From: Ensifer sp. MPMI2T
Lineage (GTDB): Bacteria; Pseudomonadota; Alphaproteobacteria; Rhizobiales; Rhizobiaceae
Direction: 5' to 3'
Assembly (NCBI RefSeq): GCF_004827385.1
Contig: NZ_SRXN01000004.1
Span: 186,001 to 250,000, forward strand
DNA length: 64,000 bases
This document shows positions 7,835 to 19,231 of this stretch, piece after piece (positions within the stretch are counted from its first letter, which is position 1; each line of letters begins with the position of its first letter). The notes beneath the pieces are model-generated. The model did not search any database. It was not told where the DNA came from and saw only the letters and a list, made by a program, of their open reading frames with translations. Both the position numbers and the translations under genes were made by a program.

Positions 7835-10386
7835 GCGAGACGGGCGCCATCAATCGCTTCCGCCCGTTTCTCGCCCTTAGACTGGCGCTGCGCGAAATGC
7901 GCGGCGGCCTCAAGGGCTTCTACATATTCCTTGCCTGCATCGCGCTCGGCACCGCCGCCATCGCCGGCGTCAATTCGCTTTCGCAATCGATCAGCGCGAC
8001 GATCGCTTCGCAAGGTCAAGAGCTTCTTGCCGGCGATATCCGCTTCGAACTCAACAATCGCGTGGCGACGGCCGAGGAGCGCGCTTTCCTCGACAGTCTC
8101 GGCAGCGTTTCCGCTTCTTCAGGCCTGCGCTCCATGGCGCGCCTCCCCGATGGTTCCAACCAGGCGCTGGTCGAATTGAAGGCCGTCGACAATGCCTACC
8201 CGCTCTACGGCACCCTTGAGAGCGAACCGACCAGACCGCTCGCCGAACTCTTGTCCAAACAGGGCGAGGCGTTCGGTGCGGTCGCCGCGCCGCTGCTGCT
8301 CGAGCGTCTGGGCATCAGCCCCGGCGAAGAAATCCTGCTCGGCAATGCCCGGATTCGCATCAACGCCACGATGGTGCGCGAGCCGGACGCGCTTTCCGAC
8401 GGGTTCGGTTTTGCGCCGCGGCTGATGATTTCGGCCGACGCGCTTGCCGCCTCGGGGCTCGTGCAGACCGGCAGCCTCGTCGAGCACGGTTACAAGATCA
8501 AGCTTGCCGATCCTCAGCGTGTCGCATCAGTTCGCTCCGAGGCAGAGAAGCGATTCCCGTCGGCCGGCTGGTCGATCCGGACGAGCGGCAATGCCGCCCC
8601 GTCGCTCAACGCGAATATCACCCGTTTCTCGCAGTTCCTGACGCTCGTCGGTCTGACAGCACTGATCGTCGGCGGCGTGGGCGTCGCCAACGCCGTGCGT
8701 GCCTATCTCGACGGCAAGCGCAGCGTCATCGCAACGTTCAAATGCCTCGGCGCCCCGGCGTCGCTGGTGGCCATGGTCTACCTCGCGCAGATCCTGATGA
8801 TCGCACTGATCGGCATCGGCATCGGCCTCGTTTTCGGCGCGCTGATCCCCTTTGTCGCGGCCCAGTTCCTCGCCGATGTCCTGCCCGTTCCAACGTCGTT
8901 CCAGCTCTACCCGTCGGCGCTCGGTCTCGCGGCGCTTTTCGGCCTGTTGACGGCGCTCGCCTTCGCCATCCTGCCGCTCGGCCGCGCGCGCCGGGTGCCG
9001 GCGACGGCGCTTTTCCGGCAACAGGGGTTCGAGCCAACCGGCTTTCCGGCCTGGCCCTATCTCGCAGGGGCGCTGGCTTGCCTTGCGACGCTCGCCGGCC
9101 TTGCCGTCTGGACGGCGTATGATCGCAGCATTTCGCTGATCTTCCTCGGCGCAATCGCCTTTGCCTTCATCCTGCTGCGCGGCGTGTCGTGGCTGATTTC
9201 CTGGTTAGCGCGGCGCAGCCCGCGGGTGAATTCGCCGGCGCTGAGATTAGCGATCGGCAATATCCATCGCCCCGGCGCCCTGACACCGTCAGTGGTGCTG
9301 TCCCTTGGTCTTGGTCTCGCCTTGCTCGTGACATTGGCGCTCATCGACGGCAATCTTCGGCGCGAACTCACCGGCGACATGGCCGAGCGCGCGCCCAATT
9401 TCTTCTTCGTCGACATTCAGGGCAGCGAGATCGAAGGGTTTCGGTTGCTGCTCGGCCAAGCGATGCCGAAGGGCAAGGTCGTCGAAGTGCCGATGCTGCG
9501 CGGGCGCATCGTTGCGTTCAACGGCGAGGACGTAAGCAGCCGCAACGTACCGCCAGGCGGGCAATGGGTGCTGCGCGGCGACCGTGGCATCACCTATGCC
9601 AAAAATCGGCCGGAGAACTCGACGCTCACCGAGGGCAACTGGTGGCCCGAGGACTATCACGGTGAACCGCTGGTCTCGTTCTCGGCAGAAGAGGCCCGCG
9701 AACTCGGATTGAAACTCGGCGACACGGTGACCGTCAACGTGCTCGGCCGCAACATCACCGCGAAGATCATCAATTTCCGCAACGTCGAATGGGAATCGCT
9801 GTCGATCAACTTCGTCATGGTCTTCTCGCCGAACACGTTTGCCGGCGCACCGCATGCCTGGCTCGCAACCGTCATCGATCCCGATGCCACGGCCAACGAG
9901 GAAGCGGCGGTCTTAAAGTCGGTCACCAATACCTATCCGACGATCACCAGCGTGCGCGTCAAGGATGCGCTCGATATCGTCAATACGCTTCTCGCGCAGC
10001 TTGCCACGGCCATCCGCGCCGCCGCCGCGGTCGCGCTTATCGCGTCGGTTCTCGTTCTTGCGGGGGCGCTCGCCGCCGGCAACCGTGCGCGCATTCACGA
10101 TGCGGTGGTGTTGAAGACGTTGGGTGCCACGCGCGGCACACTGATCCGCGCCTTCAGCTACGAATATATCATTCTTGGCTTCGCAACCGCCGTATTCGCG
10201 CTGTTCGCCGGAGGCGTTTCCGCCTGGTTCGTCGTCAGCCGCGTGATGACGCTGCCATCCGATTTCCTCCCGGATGTCGCGGTCGCCACGATCGTGGTCG
10301 CGCTTGTCATGACCGTCGGCATCGGTCTTGCCGGAACCTGGCGCATTCTCGGCCAGAAGGCCGCTCCGGTGCTGCGCGAGTTGTGA
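7831..10386 (+). CDS. FtsX-like ABC transporter permease (YbbP family)
   Basis: An 851-residue inner-membrane protein. A helix near residues 30-52 precedes a large periplasmic domain, then two FtsX-type membrane blocks: helices around residues 270-400 (LTLVGLTALIVGGVGVANAV, LAQILMIALIGIGIGLVFG) and a second set near residues 690-850 ending GIGLAGTWRILGQKAAPVLREL. Extra helices lie between the blocks near residues 410-460. This is the duplicated-FtsX architecture of the E. coli YbbP type. It starts 4 bp inside the ATPase gene. With the divergent TesA-like esterase it probably forms an envelope lipid or lipoprotein module, but no substrate has been read from the sequence. Confidence 0.93.
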   Translation: MSETGAINRFRPFLALRLALREMRGGLKGFYIFLACIALGTAAIAGVNSLSQSISATIASQGQELLAGDIRFELNNRVATAEERAFLDSLGSVSASSGLRSMARLPDGSNQALVELKAVDNAYPLYGTLESEPTRPLAELLSKQGEAFGAVAAPLLLERLGISPGEEILLGNARIRINATMVREPDALSDGFGFAPRLMISADALAASGLVQTGSLVEHGYKIKLADPQRVASVRSEAEKRFPSAGWSIRTSGNAAPSLNANITRFSQFLTLVGLTALIVGGVGVANAVRAYLDGKRSVIATFKCLGAPASLVAMVYLAQILMIALIGIGIGLVFGALIPFVAAQFLADVLPVPTSFQLYPSALGLAALFGLLTALAFAILPLGRARRVPATALFRQQGFEPTGFPAWPYLAGALACLATLAGLAVWTAYDRSISLIFLGAIAFAFILLRGVSWLISWLARRSPRVNSPALRLAIGNIHRPGALTPSVVLSLGLGLALLVTLALIDGNLRRELTGDMAERAPNFFFVDIQGSEIEGFRLLLGQAMPKGKVVEVPMLRGRIVAFNGEDVSSRNVPPGGQWVLRGDRGITYAKNRPENSTLTEGNWWPEDYHGEPLVSFSAEEARELGLKLGDTVTVNVLGRNITAKIINFRNVEWESLSINFVMVFSPNTFAGAPHAWLATVIDPDATANEEAAVLKSVTNTYPTITSVRVKDALDIVNTLLAQLATAIRAAAAVALIASVLVLAGALAAGNRARIHDAVVLKTLGATRGTLIRAFSYEYIILGFATAVFALFAGGVSAWFVVSRVMTLPSDFLPDVAVATIVVALVMTVGIGLAGTWRILGQKAAPVLREL

Positions 10387-10596
10387 GCGCGGCGATTAAC
10401 CGTAAATCACCCTTGTTTGATGGTTCGAGGCCCGGCTTTGCGCGATTCCGGCCCTTCCGGGTCTTGTGCGGGACCGTTTTCAACATCATATTTGTCCACA
10501 GGCATGCTGGAGCCCCGCAGCGGCGCCTGGGCGCTTGAAGGACAAACACTTACCGCCCGACACCGTCAATTCAACCGGGGCTTAAATGAGGAAACA

Positions 10597-11334
10597 ATGG
10601 CTGATCTGAGAAACTACCAAACCCGAATGTCGCCCGCCGGCGCTCAGGCGGGTGCCGTGATCGACGATGGCCTTCGCGCTTACATGCTGAAGGTCTACAA
10701 CCTGATGGCTCTCGGGCTGGCGATCACAGGTGTAGCAGCTTACGGAGCCTATGCGCTTGCCGTCTCCAATCCGGCATTCGCCCAGCTCATCTACGCTTCG
10801 CCCTTGAAGTGGGTCGTAATGCTGGCGCCGCTGGCGCTGGTATTCTTCATGAGCTTCCGCATCAATTCGATGAGCGTCTCCGCAGCGCAGACGACGTTCT
10901 GGATCTACGCCGCCTTGATGGGGCTTTCGCTGTCCTCGATCTTCCTGGTCTTCACCGGCCAGAGCATCGTGCAGACGTTCTTCGTCACGGCCGCCTCCTT
11001 CGGCGCCCTGTCGCTATACGGCTACACGACGAAGAAGGATCTGTCGGGCTTCGGCACGTTCCTGATCATGGGCCTCTTCGGCCTGATCATCGCGTCGATC
11101 GTCAACATCTTCCTGGCGTCTTCGGCGTTCGCATTCGCGATCTCGGTTATTGGCGTACTGGTCTTCGCCGGCCTGACCGCCTACGACACGCAGAAGATCA
11201 AGGAAATGTACTACGAGGCCGATGATGTCGCGGTTGCTGGCCGCAAGGCTATCATGGGCGCGCTGACGCTCTATCTCGACTTCATCAACCTGTTCATGTT
11301 CCTGCTGCAGTTCCTGGGCAACAGGAACGAGTAG
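10597..11334 (+). CDS. Bax inhibitor-1 / YccA family membrane protein
   Basis: A 245-residue protein with about seven transmembrane segments. The ATG at 10597 follows GAGGAAAC; the longer upstream frame has no family match and no ribosome site. After a soluble N-terminus (MADLRNYQTRM...) the helices run from YMLKVYNLMALGLAITG to FINLFMFLLQFLG. The family's C-terminal signature is seen in AGLTAYDTQKIKEMY with the conserved Asp, and in LYLDFINLF. Bacterial members are linked to calcium leak and to modulation of membrane protease FtsH. A rho-independent terminator follows directly, so transcription ends here. Confidence 0.95.
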   Translation: MADLRNYQTRMSPAGAQAGAVIDDGLRAYMLKVYNLMALGLAITGVAAYGAYALAVSNPAFAQLIYASPLKWVVMLAPLALVFFMSFRINSMSVSAAQTTFWIYAALMGLSLSSIFLVFTGQSIVQTFFVTAASFGALSLYGYTTKKDLSGFGTFLIMGLFGLIIASIVNIFLASSAFAFAISVIGVLVFAGLTAYDTQKIKEMYYEADDVAVAGRKAIMGALTLYLDFINLFMFLLQFLGNRNE

Positions 11335-11352
11335 TCAGACGCGCATTCACAG

Positions 11353-11380
11353 AAAAGGCGGCTTCGGCCGCCTTTTTTGT
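11353..11380 (+). terminator. Rho-independent terminator after the BI-1 gene
   Basis: AAAAGGCGGC-TTC-GGCCGCC followed by TTTTTTG, 18 bp past the stop codon. Strong stem and T-run. Confidence 0.9.
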
Positions 11381-11393
11381 TACCGCGTCGTCG

Positions 11394-11422
11394 TGCGTCC
11401 GATTGGACGCGCGGCGCTGTAA
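11394..11422. repeat. RIME-like half element
   Basis: Only the CGCGTC palindrome survives: GCGTCCGATTGGACGCGCGGCGCTGTAAAG. The AAATCG half is absent. Confidence 0.65.
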
Positions 11423-11493
11423 AGTAGAACGGCCTTGATTGCCCCGTCCGATCCATGCGATTTGATGGGGATAAGCCAACATCACGAAATCCC

Positions 11494-12054
11494 ATGTCTG
11501 TCACTCTCCGCGACGCCGTCGCTGCCGATCTTCCCGCAATTACCGACATCTACCGCGAGTCCGTTTTAAACGGCGTGGCGACCTACGAGATAACGCCGCC
11601 TTCCGAGGCGGAGATGGCAATGCGGTTTTCAACGATAACCGGCAACGGCTATCCTTACATCGTGGCACAGGAGGACTATGGCAGAGCGATCATCGGCTAC
11701 GCCTATGCTTCTGCATTCCGCACGCGGACGGCCTATCGCTTCCTGGTGGAGGACTCCATCTATCTGGCGCCAGATGCCCGGGGTAAAGGCGTCGGCAGGG
11801 CTTTGCTTGCGGAGCTGATCAGGCGATGCACGGCGCTTGGCTTCCGCCAGATGGTGGCGGTGATCGGCGGTGCACACCCGTCATCGATCGCGCTGCATCG
11901 GGCACTCGGCTTCGAGCATCAGGGCTTGATGAAGGCGACCGGCTTCAAGCACGGCCGCTGGCTCGACACGGCGATCATGCAGCTCGCGCTCGGAGACGGA
12001 ACGGCCACCGACCCCACCGAAGGCATCTATCCGGATACGCTCTACCGAACTTAG
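11494..12054 (+). CDS. GNAT N-acetyltransferase, phosphinothricin acetyltransferase-like
   Basis: A 186-residue acetyltransferase. The ATG at 11494 gives the family start MSVTLRDAVAADLPAITDIY. Features of the PAT/YncA branch are seen: NGVATYEITPPS, the acetyl-CoA loop in DARGKGVGRALLAEL, IGGAHPSSIALHRALGFEHQG, and the late GFKHGRWLDTAIMQ. Relatives acetylate phosphinothricin, methionine sulfone or methionine sulfoximine; the natural substrate cannot be fixed from sequence. It is separated from the upstream BI-1 gene by a terminator and followed by decayed repeat sequence. Confidence 0.92.
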   Translation: MSVTLRDAVAADLPAITDIYRESVLNGVATYEITPPSEAEMAMRFSTITGNGYPYIVAQEDYGRAIIGYAYASAFRTRTAYRFLVEDSIYLAPDARGKGVGRALLAELIRRCTALGFRQMVAVIGGAHPSSIALHRALGFEHQGLMKATGFKHGRWLDTAIMQLALGDGTATDPTEGIYPDTLYRT

Positions 12055-12056
12055 GT

Positions 12057-12160
12057 CCTCTCGCCCTATCCCTCTCTCCGTTCGCAGGGTGAGCGAACCT
12101 GAGGCGCGACATAGCCCTTCGCCCCGCCTGCGGGGGTGTCGGCAGGAGGATGCGGGGTCA
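12057..12160. repeat. Degenerate CCTTCGCCCCGC-type intergenic repeat
   Basis: Decayed copy of the composite repeat seen intact at 53747 and 56209: CCTCTCGCCCTA...CCCTTCGCCCCGCCTGCGGGGG...GGATGCGGGG. Confidence 0.55.
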
Positions 12161-12179
12161 TTCCAAAGCAGATATCGCG

Positions 12180-12581
12180 TCAGGTTTCGACGAGCTTCAG
12201 GACCTTGTCGAACACCTTGAGCACCAGGGCAAGCTCATGGCCGCGCTTCAATATCGTGCCATGGGCGTTGAGCACGCTATAGGCACCCTGCTTTGCCGCA
12301 AGCTTCGGGTTTTTCTCGATCCGGTAGAGCGGCGTTTCCCCCGATCGCTTGAACACGGAGAATACGGCTCGATCCTTCGTGTGGTCGATCGCATAGTCGC
12401 GCCATTCGCCTTCGCCGACCATGCGGCCATAGACCCGCAAAATCTGGTCCAGCTCACGGCGATGAAATGTAACGGGAGGGGGATTCCTGGCGTTCTTGTA
12501 TTCGTGAAAATCGACCACTTGCGATGTGGCCTGGCCCTGGCGACGCGTCTCGCCTTCCGGTAAATCCGGTTGATCAGTCAT
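12180..12581 (-). CDS. DUF2794 domain protein
   Basis: A 133-residue conserved alphaproteobacterial protein of unknown function. After a polar N-terminus the DUF2794 core is evident: VTFHRRELDQILRVYGRMV, EWRDYAIDHTKDRAVFSVF, PLYRIEKNPKLA and a C-terminal helix HELALVLKVFDKVLKL. No enzyme motif, signal peptide or membrane segment is visible. It lies alone between the convergent acetyltransferase gene and a 317-bp gap. Confidence 0.85.
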   Translation of the reverse strand: MTDQPDLPEGETRRQGQATSQVVDFHEYKNARNPPPVTFHRRELDQILRVYGRMVGEGEWRDYAIDHTKDRAVFSVFKRSGETPLYRIEKNPKLAAKQGAYSVLNAHGTILKRGHELALVLKVFDKVLKLVET

Positions 12582-12898
12582 CAGTATTTCGGCCTTCTGA
12601 TGTGACAGGACTACGACAGTGTGCCTGACACGAGCGGAAAAGCAAGACGGAAGCCGGTGAACAATGCCGGCAATTCTTGTCCTTGCCGCAATTCAGTCAA
12701 ATCGCCGCCCCAATTCACGGCAAGACTTCGCCTGCTGCCGGACAGAGTCGTTGCCACCGTATGTCCGGACAGGTCGTCATGCTGCGGGAGATATTACGAA
12801 CGCAGACATGACCGGTTCGGTCCGGTAACTTCGAACCCTCAGCCCCAGCCCCTCGATGCTGCCGGGCCGAACCACCCCCGTCTCAGAAAATCACTGGT
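12582..12898. other. Gap without recognisable gene
   Basis: 317 bp between two minus-strand genes. It should hold the DUF2794 promoter. I find no credible short ORF, RNA gene, terminator or repeat in it. Confidence 0.45.
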
Positions 12899-13672
12899 TC
12901 AGAGTTTGCCCTGCGGGCCGGCAAGAACGGCTGCCGCTCCGACGATGGCCCCCGGCGTTTCCGCATCCTTCATCGATTGCAGCAGGACGGCGCATCCGCT
13001 GTTGCCATTTCCCTCGATCAGGACGGAGGCGGGCAATGTGAATTCGGCCGGCTTGCCATCCCAAATGCCGATCGTCTGTATGTCGCGCACGGCATGCCAA
13101 TAGGCGATCTGCTTGCCGCTGTTTTCGCCTTTTTCGACATCGACCACCTTGGCCCGGTCGAAATAGACGACGACGACATTTGCCTTGCCCTTACCGGCTC
13201 CGACCTTGATCGAGATTCCATCGTCGCCAATCGCCGCCTGGACCGGCACGGCCAGTCCCCGGCCCTCCGTGTTCATCGCGTCGAGCCGGCTCCTGATCGC
13301 CTGCAGGTTGGCGCCGTTGAGATGATCGCGCCCGTTGAGGACCGCCTGGGGCGTATAGACGCCGTTGCGGCCGAGCATGCGCGCATAGGCATATTGCCGT
13401 TCGGTATTTTCCTTGGAAGCGAGCGTGTCTGCCCAGCCGAGATAGTTCCAGTAGTCGACGTGGTAGGCGAGCGCGACGACGTCGCCCTCGTCGACGAGCT
13501 TCTTGAGCGCCGCATCTGCCGGTGGACAGGAGGAGCAGCCCTGGCTGGTGAAGAGTTCGACGACGCCCTTGACTGCCTTCCCGTCGTCCGCCGCAACCGC
13601 TCCAAAGCCTGCTCCCAAAAACCCTAAAGCTAGGGCGAGACGCCGGATGGTTGTTGTATAGGCGAATGTCAT
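12899..13672 (-). CDS. DUF1223 thioredoxin-like secreted protein
   Basis: A 257-residue exported protein. Residues 1-28 form a signal peptide (RRLALALGFLGAGFGAVAA). The mature domain opens with VVELFTSQGCSSCPPADAAL, a thioredoxin-fold start with a CSSC pair, followed by DVVALAYHVDYWNYLGWAD and a YTPQAVLNGRDH block, all hallmarks of DUF1223. The motif suggests a periplasmic thiol or metal function, but no activity is established for the family to my knowledge. It has no close operon partner; a gap with the acnA terminator lies upstream. Confidence 0.9.
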   Translation of the reverse strand: MTFAYTTTIRRLALALGFLGAGFGAVAADDGKAVKGVVELFTSQGCSSCPPADAALKKLVDEGDVVALAYHVDYWNYLGWADTLASKENTERQYAYARMLGRNGVYTPQAVLNGRDHLNGANLQAIRSRLDAMNTEGRGLAVPVQAAIGDDGISIKVGAGKGKANVVVVYFDRAKVVDVEKGENSGKQIAYWHAVRDIQTIGIWDGKPAEFTLPASVLIEGNGNSGCAVLLQSMKDAETPGAIVGAAAVLAGPQGKL

Positions 13673-13788
13673 GGCGTCACTTTATTGTAGGCAGGCTCGA
13701 ATGCTGGAATTCATACATACGACGGCCGTTCTTCAACGGAAAGTCACGTTGGAGTGAGCATTTCACTGCTTACCGGTACGGGAACGTG

Positions 13789-13819
13789 AAAAAGCCGGGG
13801 CATCTTTCGATGCCCCGGC
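13789..13819 (-). terminator. Rho-independent terminator of acnA
   Basis: On the minus strand GCCGGGGCATCG-AAA-GATGCCCCGGC is followed by TTTTTC, 27 bp past the acnA stop codon. Confidence 0.92.
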
Positions 13820-13845
13820 TCGCAAGCGTTCTATGGTCGGCAGGC

Positions 13846-16536
<2,691 letters not shown>

Positions 16537-16806
16537 TGGATAATACCCCGTTCCGTCTGATCGCCAAAAACTGACGTACGAACGCCCGAGCGCTTGTGAA
16601 GCGCGAAATGGGATGCGGGTGCGGCCATTTCCGCTGTCCGTACGTGGAATGTCATTCCATGTTCGGCGCTTGGATGAAATTCACGCCGACCGCTGGCGTG
16701 TTGCCGGCGTTATAGATAATTTCTCCAGATGGTGCCAGACCAACCAAGGTTCAATCGGAACTTTTTTTGCTGTGCGGCAAAGAGCATAAAGGGAAGCTGA
16801 AAATAC

Positions 16807-17430
16807 ATGCGCCTGCTGGCTGAAGGTTTGAGTGCGAGGCGCGGCGAGGACCTGATTTTTAACGATATTTCCTTTGCGCTCGGAGAGGGGGACGCCCTTG
16901 TGGTGACGGGGCCGAACGGCTCCGGCAAGTCGACCCTGCTCAGGGTTCTGGCGGGCCTGCTGCGGGCCGAATCAGGGAGGCTCAGAATCGAGGGAGGACC
17001 GGCCGAAATCGCCCATCCCTACGAGCTCAGCCATTATCTCGGCCATCGCAATGCAATGAAGCAGGAGCTGACCGTCCGGGAAAATCTTTCCTTCTGGCAG
17101 CACTTCATGGGTGATTCGCCCGGAGGCTCCGGCATCGACGTCGCGGCAGCCGCCGAAGCCGTCGGGCTTGCCGGCATCACGCATCTGCCCTTCGGCTATC
17201 TTTCTGCCGGTCAGCAGCGGCGCATGGCCATGGCCAAGCTTCTCGTCGCCTATAGGCCGATCTGGTTGCTCGACGAGCCGACCGCCGCTCTCGACGCGGG
17301 GGCGGACAGGCTGTTCGCCGCGCTGGTGACGGCTCATCTCGAGCGTGGCGGCATCATCATTGCCGCCACGCATCAACCTCTCGGGCTCGGATCGACGCAG
17401 AGCTTGCAGATGAAGGGGTTTACGCATTGA
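16807..17430 (+). CDS. ccmA: Heme exporter ATP-binding protein CcmA
   Basis: A 207-residue ABC ATPase, first gene of the cytochrome c maturation cluster. With CcmB, CcmC and CcmD it drives release of heme-loaded CcmE for attachment to apocytochromes in the periplasm. Walker A is GPNGSGKST, the signature LSAGQQRRMAMAKLL, Walker B IWLLDEPTAALD, and the H-loop lies in IIAATHQPLG. The ATG at 16807 lies downstream of AAAGGGAAGC. The stop codon overlaps the TTG start of ccmB. Confidence 0.96.
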   Translation: MRLLAEGLSARRGEDLIFNDISFALGEGDALVVTGPNGSGKSTLLRVLAGLLRAESGRLRIEGGPAEIAHPYELSHYLGHRNAMKQELTVRENLSFWQHFMGDSPGGSGIDVAAAAEAVGLAGITHLPFGYLSAGQQRRMAMAKLLVAYRPIWLLDEPTAALDAGADRLFAALVTAHLERGGIIIAATHQPLGLGSTQSLQMKGFTH

Positions 17431-18086
17431 TCGCCCTCTTCTTCCGCGACCTCAAGCTCTCCGTGCGTGCTGGTGGTGGCACCATGATCGGCGTGCTGTT
17501 CTTCATGACCGTCGTTGCCGTCGTTCCTTTCGGGGTCGGACCGGACCTCAATCTCCTGTCGCGCATCGGCCCGGCGATGCTCTGGATCGGCGCGCTGCTG
17601 GCCTCGCTGCTCGGTCTCGACCGTCTCTTCCAGGCGGAGCGCGAGGATGGCTCGCTCGATCTTCTGCTGATGCAGGAAACACCGCTGCTCATGACGGTGT
17701 TTGTCAAGTGCGCGGCCCATTGGGCCGCGACCGGCCTGCCGCTTGTCATCGCCTCGCCGCTGCTCGGCCTTTTCATGAATATGAACGAGCTGGCGATCGG
17801 CGCGACCATGCTCACGCTTCTTGCCGGAACGCCGGCGATCACCTTCATCGGCGCGGTCGGTGCCGCGGTCGCGGTCGCCTTGCCGCGCGGCGGCCTGCTC
17901 GTCTCGATCCTCGTTCTGCCGCTTGCCATCCCGGTGCTGATCTTCGGCGTCAGCGCGGTTTATGCGGCGATCGAAGATCCCGCCCCGTTTCTGCCGCCTT
18001 TCATGATATTGATGGCGATAACCCTGTTCTTCGCGGTGATCGGTCCGGTCGCGGCAGCCGCCGCGCTCAGGCATTCGGCCGATTGA
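17427..18086 (+). CDS. ccmB: Heme exporter permease CcmB
   Basis: A 219-residue integral membrane protein with six predicted helices (FFMTVVAVVPFGVG, AMLWIGALLASLLGLDRLF, then further helices to LFFAVIGPVAAAAALR). The block LDRLFQAEREDGSLDLL is a CcmB signature. The start is TTG at 17427, inside a TTGA overlap with the ccmA stop, implying coupled translation. A RIME-like element separates it from ccmC by about 200 bp. Confidence 0.95.
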   Translation: MIALFFRDLKLSVRAGGGTMIGVLFFMTVVAVVPFGVGPDLNLLSRIGPAMLWIGALLASLLGLDRLFQAEREDGSLDLLLMQETPLLMTVFVKCAAHWAATGLPLVIASPLLGLFMNMNELAIGATMLTLLAGTPAITFIGAVGAAVAVALPRGGLLVSILVLPLAIPVLIFGVSAVYAAIEDPAPFLPPFMILMAITLFFAVIGPVAAAAALRHSAD

Positions 18087-18152
18087 GTAGCGTAAGGGCC
18101 TAAACGTACTGATGCGATGCGTTGACGCAGTCGTGATTGACCAGTGCGTAAT

Positions 18153-18247
18153 TCCTTAGACCGAATTCGATCTAAGGCTAAAATTGTGCAGCAAATTCGA
18201 AGTGCTGCAGCGACCCTTGCGCGTCTAAAGGACGCGCGGCGCTGGAG
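18153..18247. repeat. RIME-like element inside the ccm cluster
   Basis: Forward copy with a partly decayed first palindrome (CCTTAGACCGAATTCGATCTAAGG), then TGCAGCAAATTCGAAGTGCTGCAGCGACC and GCGTCTAAAGGACGCGCGGCGCTGG. It lies between ccmB and ccmC, so it is probably transcribed. Confidence 0.8.
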
Positions 18248-18287
18248 GTCAATTGCGGAAGGGATGCTTCCGCGTTAAAGAGCCGTG

Positions 18288-19058
18288 ATGAGCGAAAACA
18301 GCCTGGCTATCCGCAAATTCAGCGATCTCGCCAATCCGACCCGGTTTCTGGCGCTGGCGGACCGTGTCCTGCCCTGGTTTGCCGCCTGCACCGTCCTGTT
18401 CTTCGCCGCCGGCGTCTGGCTCTCCTTCACCACTGAAGGCGACTACCAGCAGGGCGAGACGGTGCGCATCATGTATGTGCATGTGCCGGCCGCCTGGCTG
18501 TCGATGATGTGCTACACGGTGATGGCGATCTCTGCGCTCGGCACGCTCGTTTGGCGCCATCCGCTAGCCGATGTTTCCGCCAAGGCGGCCGCGCCCATCG
18601 GTGCCTGTTTCACCTTTCTCGCGCTCGTGACCGGTTCGCTCTGGGGCAAGCCGATGTGGGGCGCCTGGTGGGTCTGGGATGCGCGGCTGACTTCGGTCTT
18701 CGTGCTTTTTCTCATGTATCTCGGGCTGATTGCACTCAATCGCGCCATGGATGATCCCGCCCGTTCGGCCCGCGTTTCGGCCGTCCTCGTGCTGGTCGGC
18801 TTCGTCAACATTCCGATCATCAAGTTCTCGGTCGAATGGTGGAATACGCTGCATCAGCCGGCGAGCGTTTTGCGCCTCGACGGGCCGACGATCGATCCCG
18901 AGTTCTTGTGGCCGCTCCTCACTATGGCGGTCGCCTTCACGCTGCTGTTCTTCACGCTGCACATTGCCGCGATGCGCAACGAGATCTGGCGCCGCCGGGT
19001 CACGTCGCTCCGCCGTCAAGCTGTTCGCAACGCCGGCCGGGAGGCGCAGGCACTATGA
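18288..19058 (+). CDS. ccmC: Heme exporter protein CcmC
   Basis: A roughly 256-residue membrane protein that loads heme onto the chaperone CcmE. The tryptophan-rich WWD heme-handling motif is intact (WGKPMWGAWWVWDARLTS), flanked by conserved histidines in VHVPAAW and in WWNTLHQPAS. Six transmembrane helices are expected. I prefer the ATG at 18288; a GTG directly upstream at 18285 is also possible. The stop overlaps ccmD. Confidence 0.96.
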   Translation: MSENSLAIRKFSDLANPTRFLALADRVLPWFAACTVLFFAAGVWLSFTTEGDYQQGETVRIMYVHVPAAWLSMMCYTVMAISALGTLVWRHPLADVSAKAAAPIGACFTFLALVTGSLWGKPMWGAWWVWDARLTSVFVLFLMYLGLIALNRAMDDPARSARVSAVLVLVGFVNIPIIKFSVEWWNTLHQPASVLRLDGPTIDPEFLWPLLTMAVAFTLLFFTLHIAAMRNEIWRRRVTSLRRQAVRNAGREAQAL

Positions 19059-19231
19059 TGAGCCACGCCGCCTATGTCTTTGCCAGCTATGCCGTCGCCG
19101 CCGTTACGGTGGTGGGACTCGTGTTCTGGGTCATCGGCGATGGCCGCGCCCGCCAGCGTGAGTTGAAGGAGCTCGAGGCGGCAGGCATTCGACGTCGCTC
19201 GGCGGAGGCTTCTGGCGGGGCCGGCCGATGA
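19055..19231 (+). CDS. ccmD: Heme exporter protein CcmD
   Basis: A small 58-residue protein: one transmembrane helix (YVFASYAVAAVTVVGLVFWVI) after a short N-terminus, then a basic, charged cytoplasmic tail (DGRARQRELKELEAAGIRRR). Size, topology and position between ccmC and ccmG identify CcmD, which stabilises the CcmC-CcmE heme complex. It overlaps both neighbours by 4 bp (ATGA junctions). Start could be the second of two adjacent ATGs. Confidence 0.93.
   Translation: MMSHAAYVFASYAVAAVTVVGLVFWVIGDGRARQRELKELEAAGIRRRSAEASGGAGR

Noticed and set aside
16645-16659. Perfect palindrome TGGAATGTCATTCCA between acnA and ccmA as an operator
   Set aside because: A single short dyad with no matching regulator known to me; kept only as a note.
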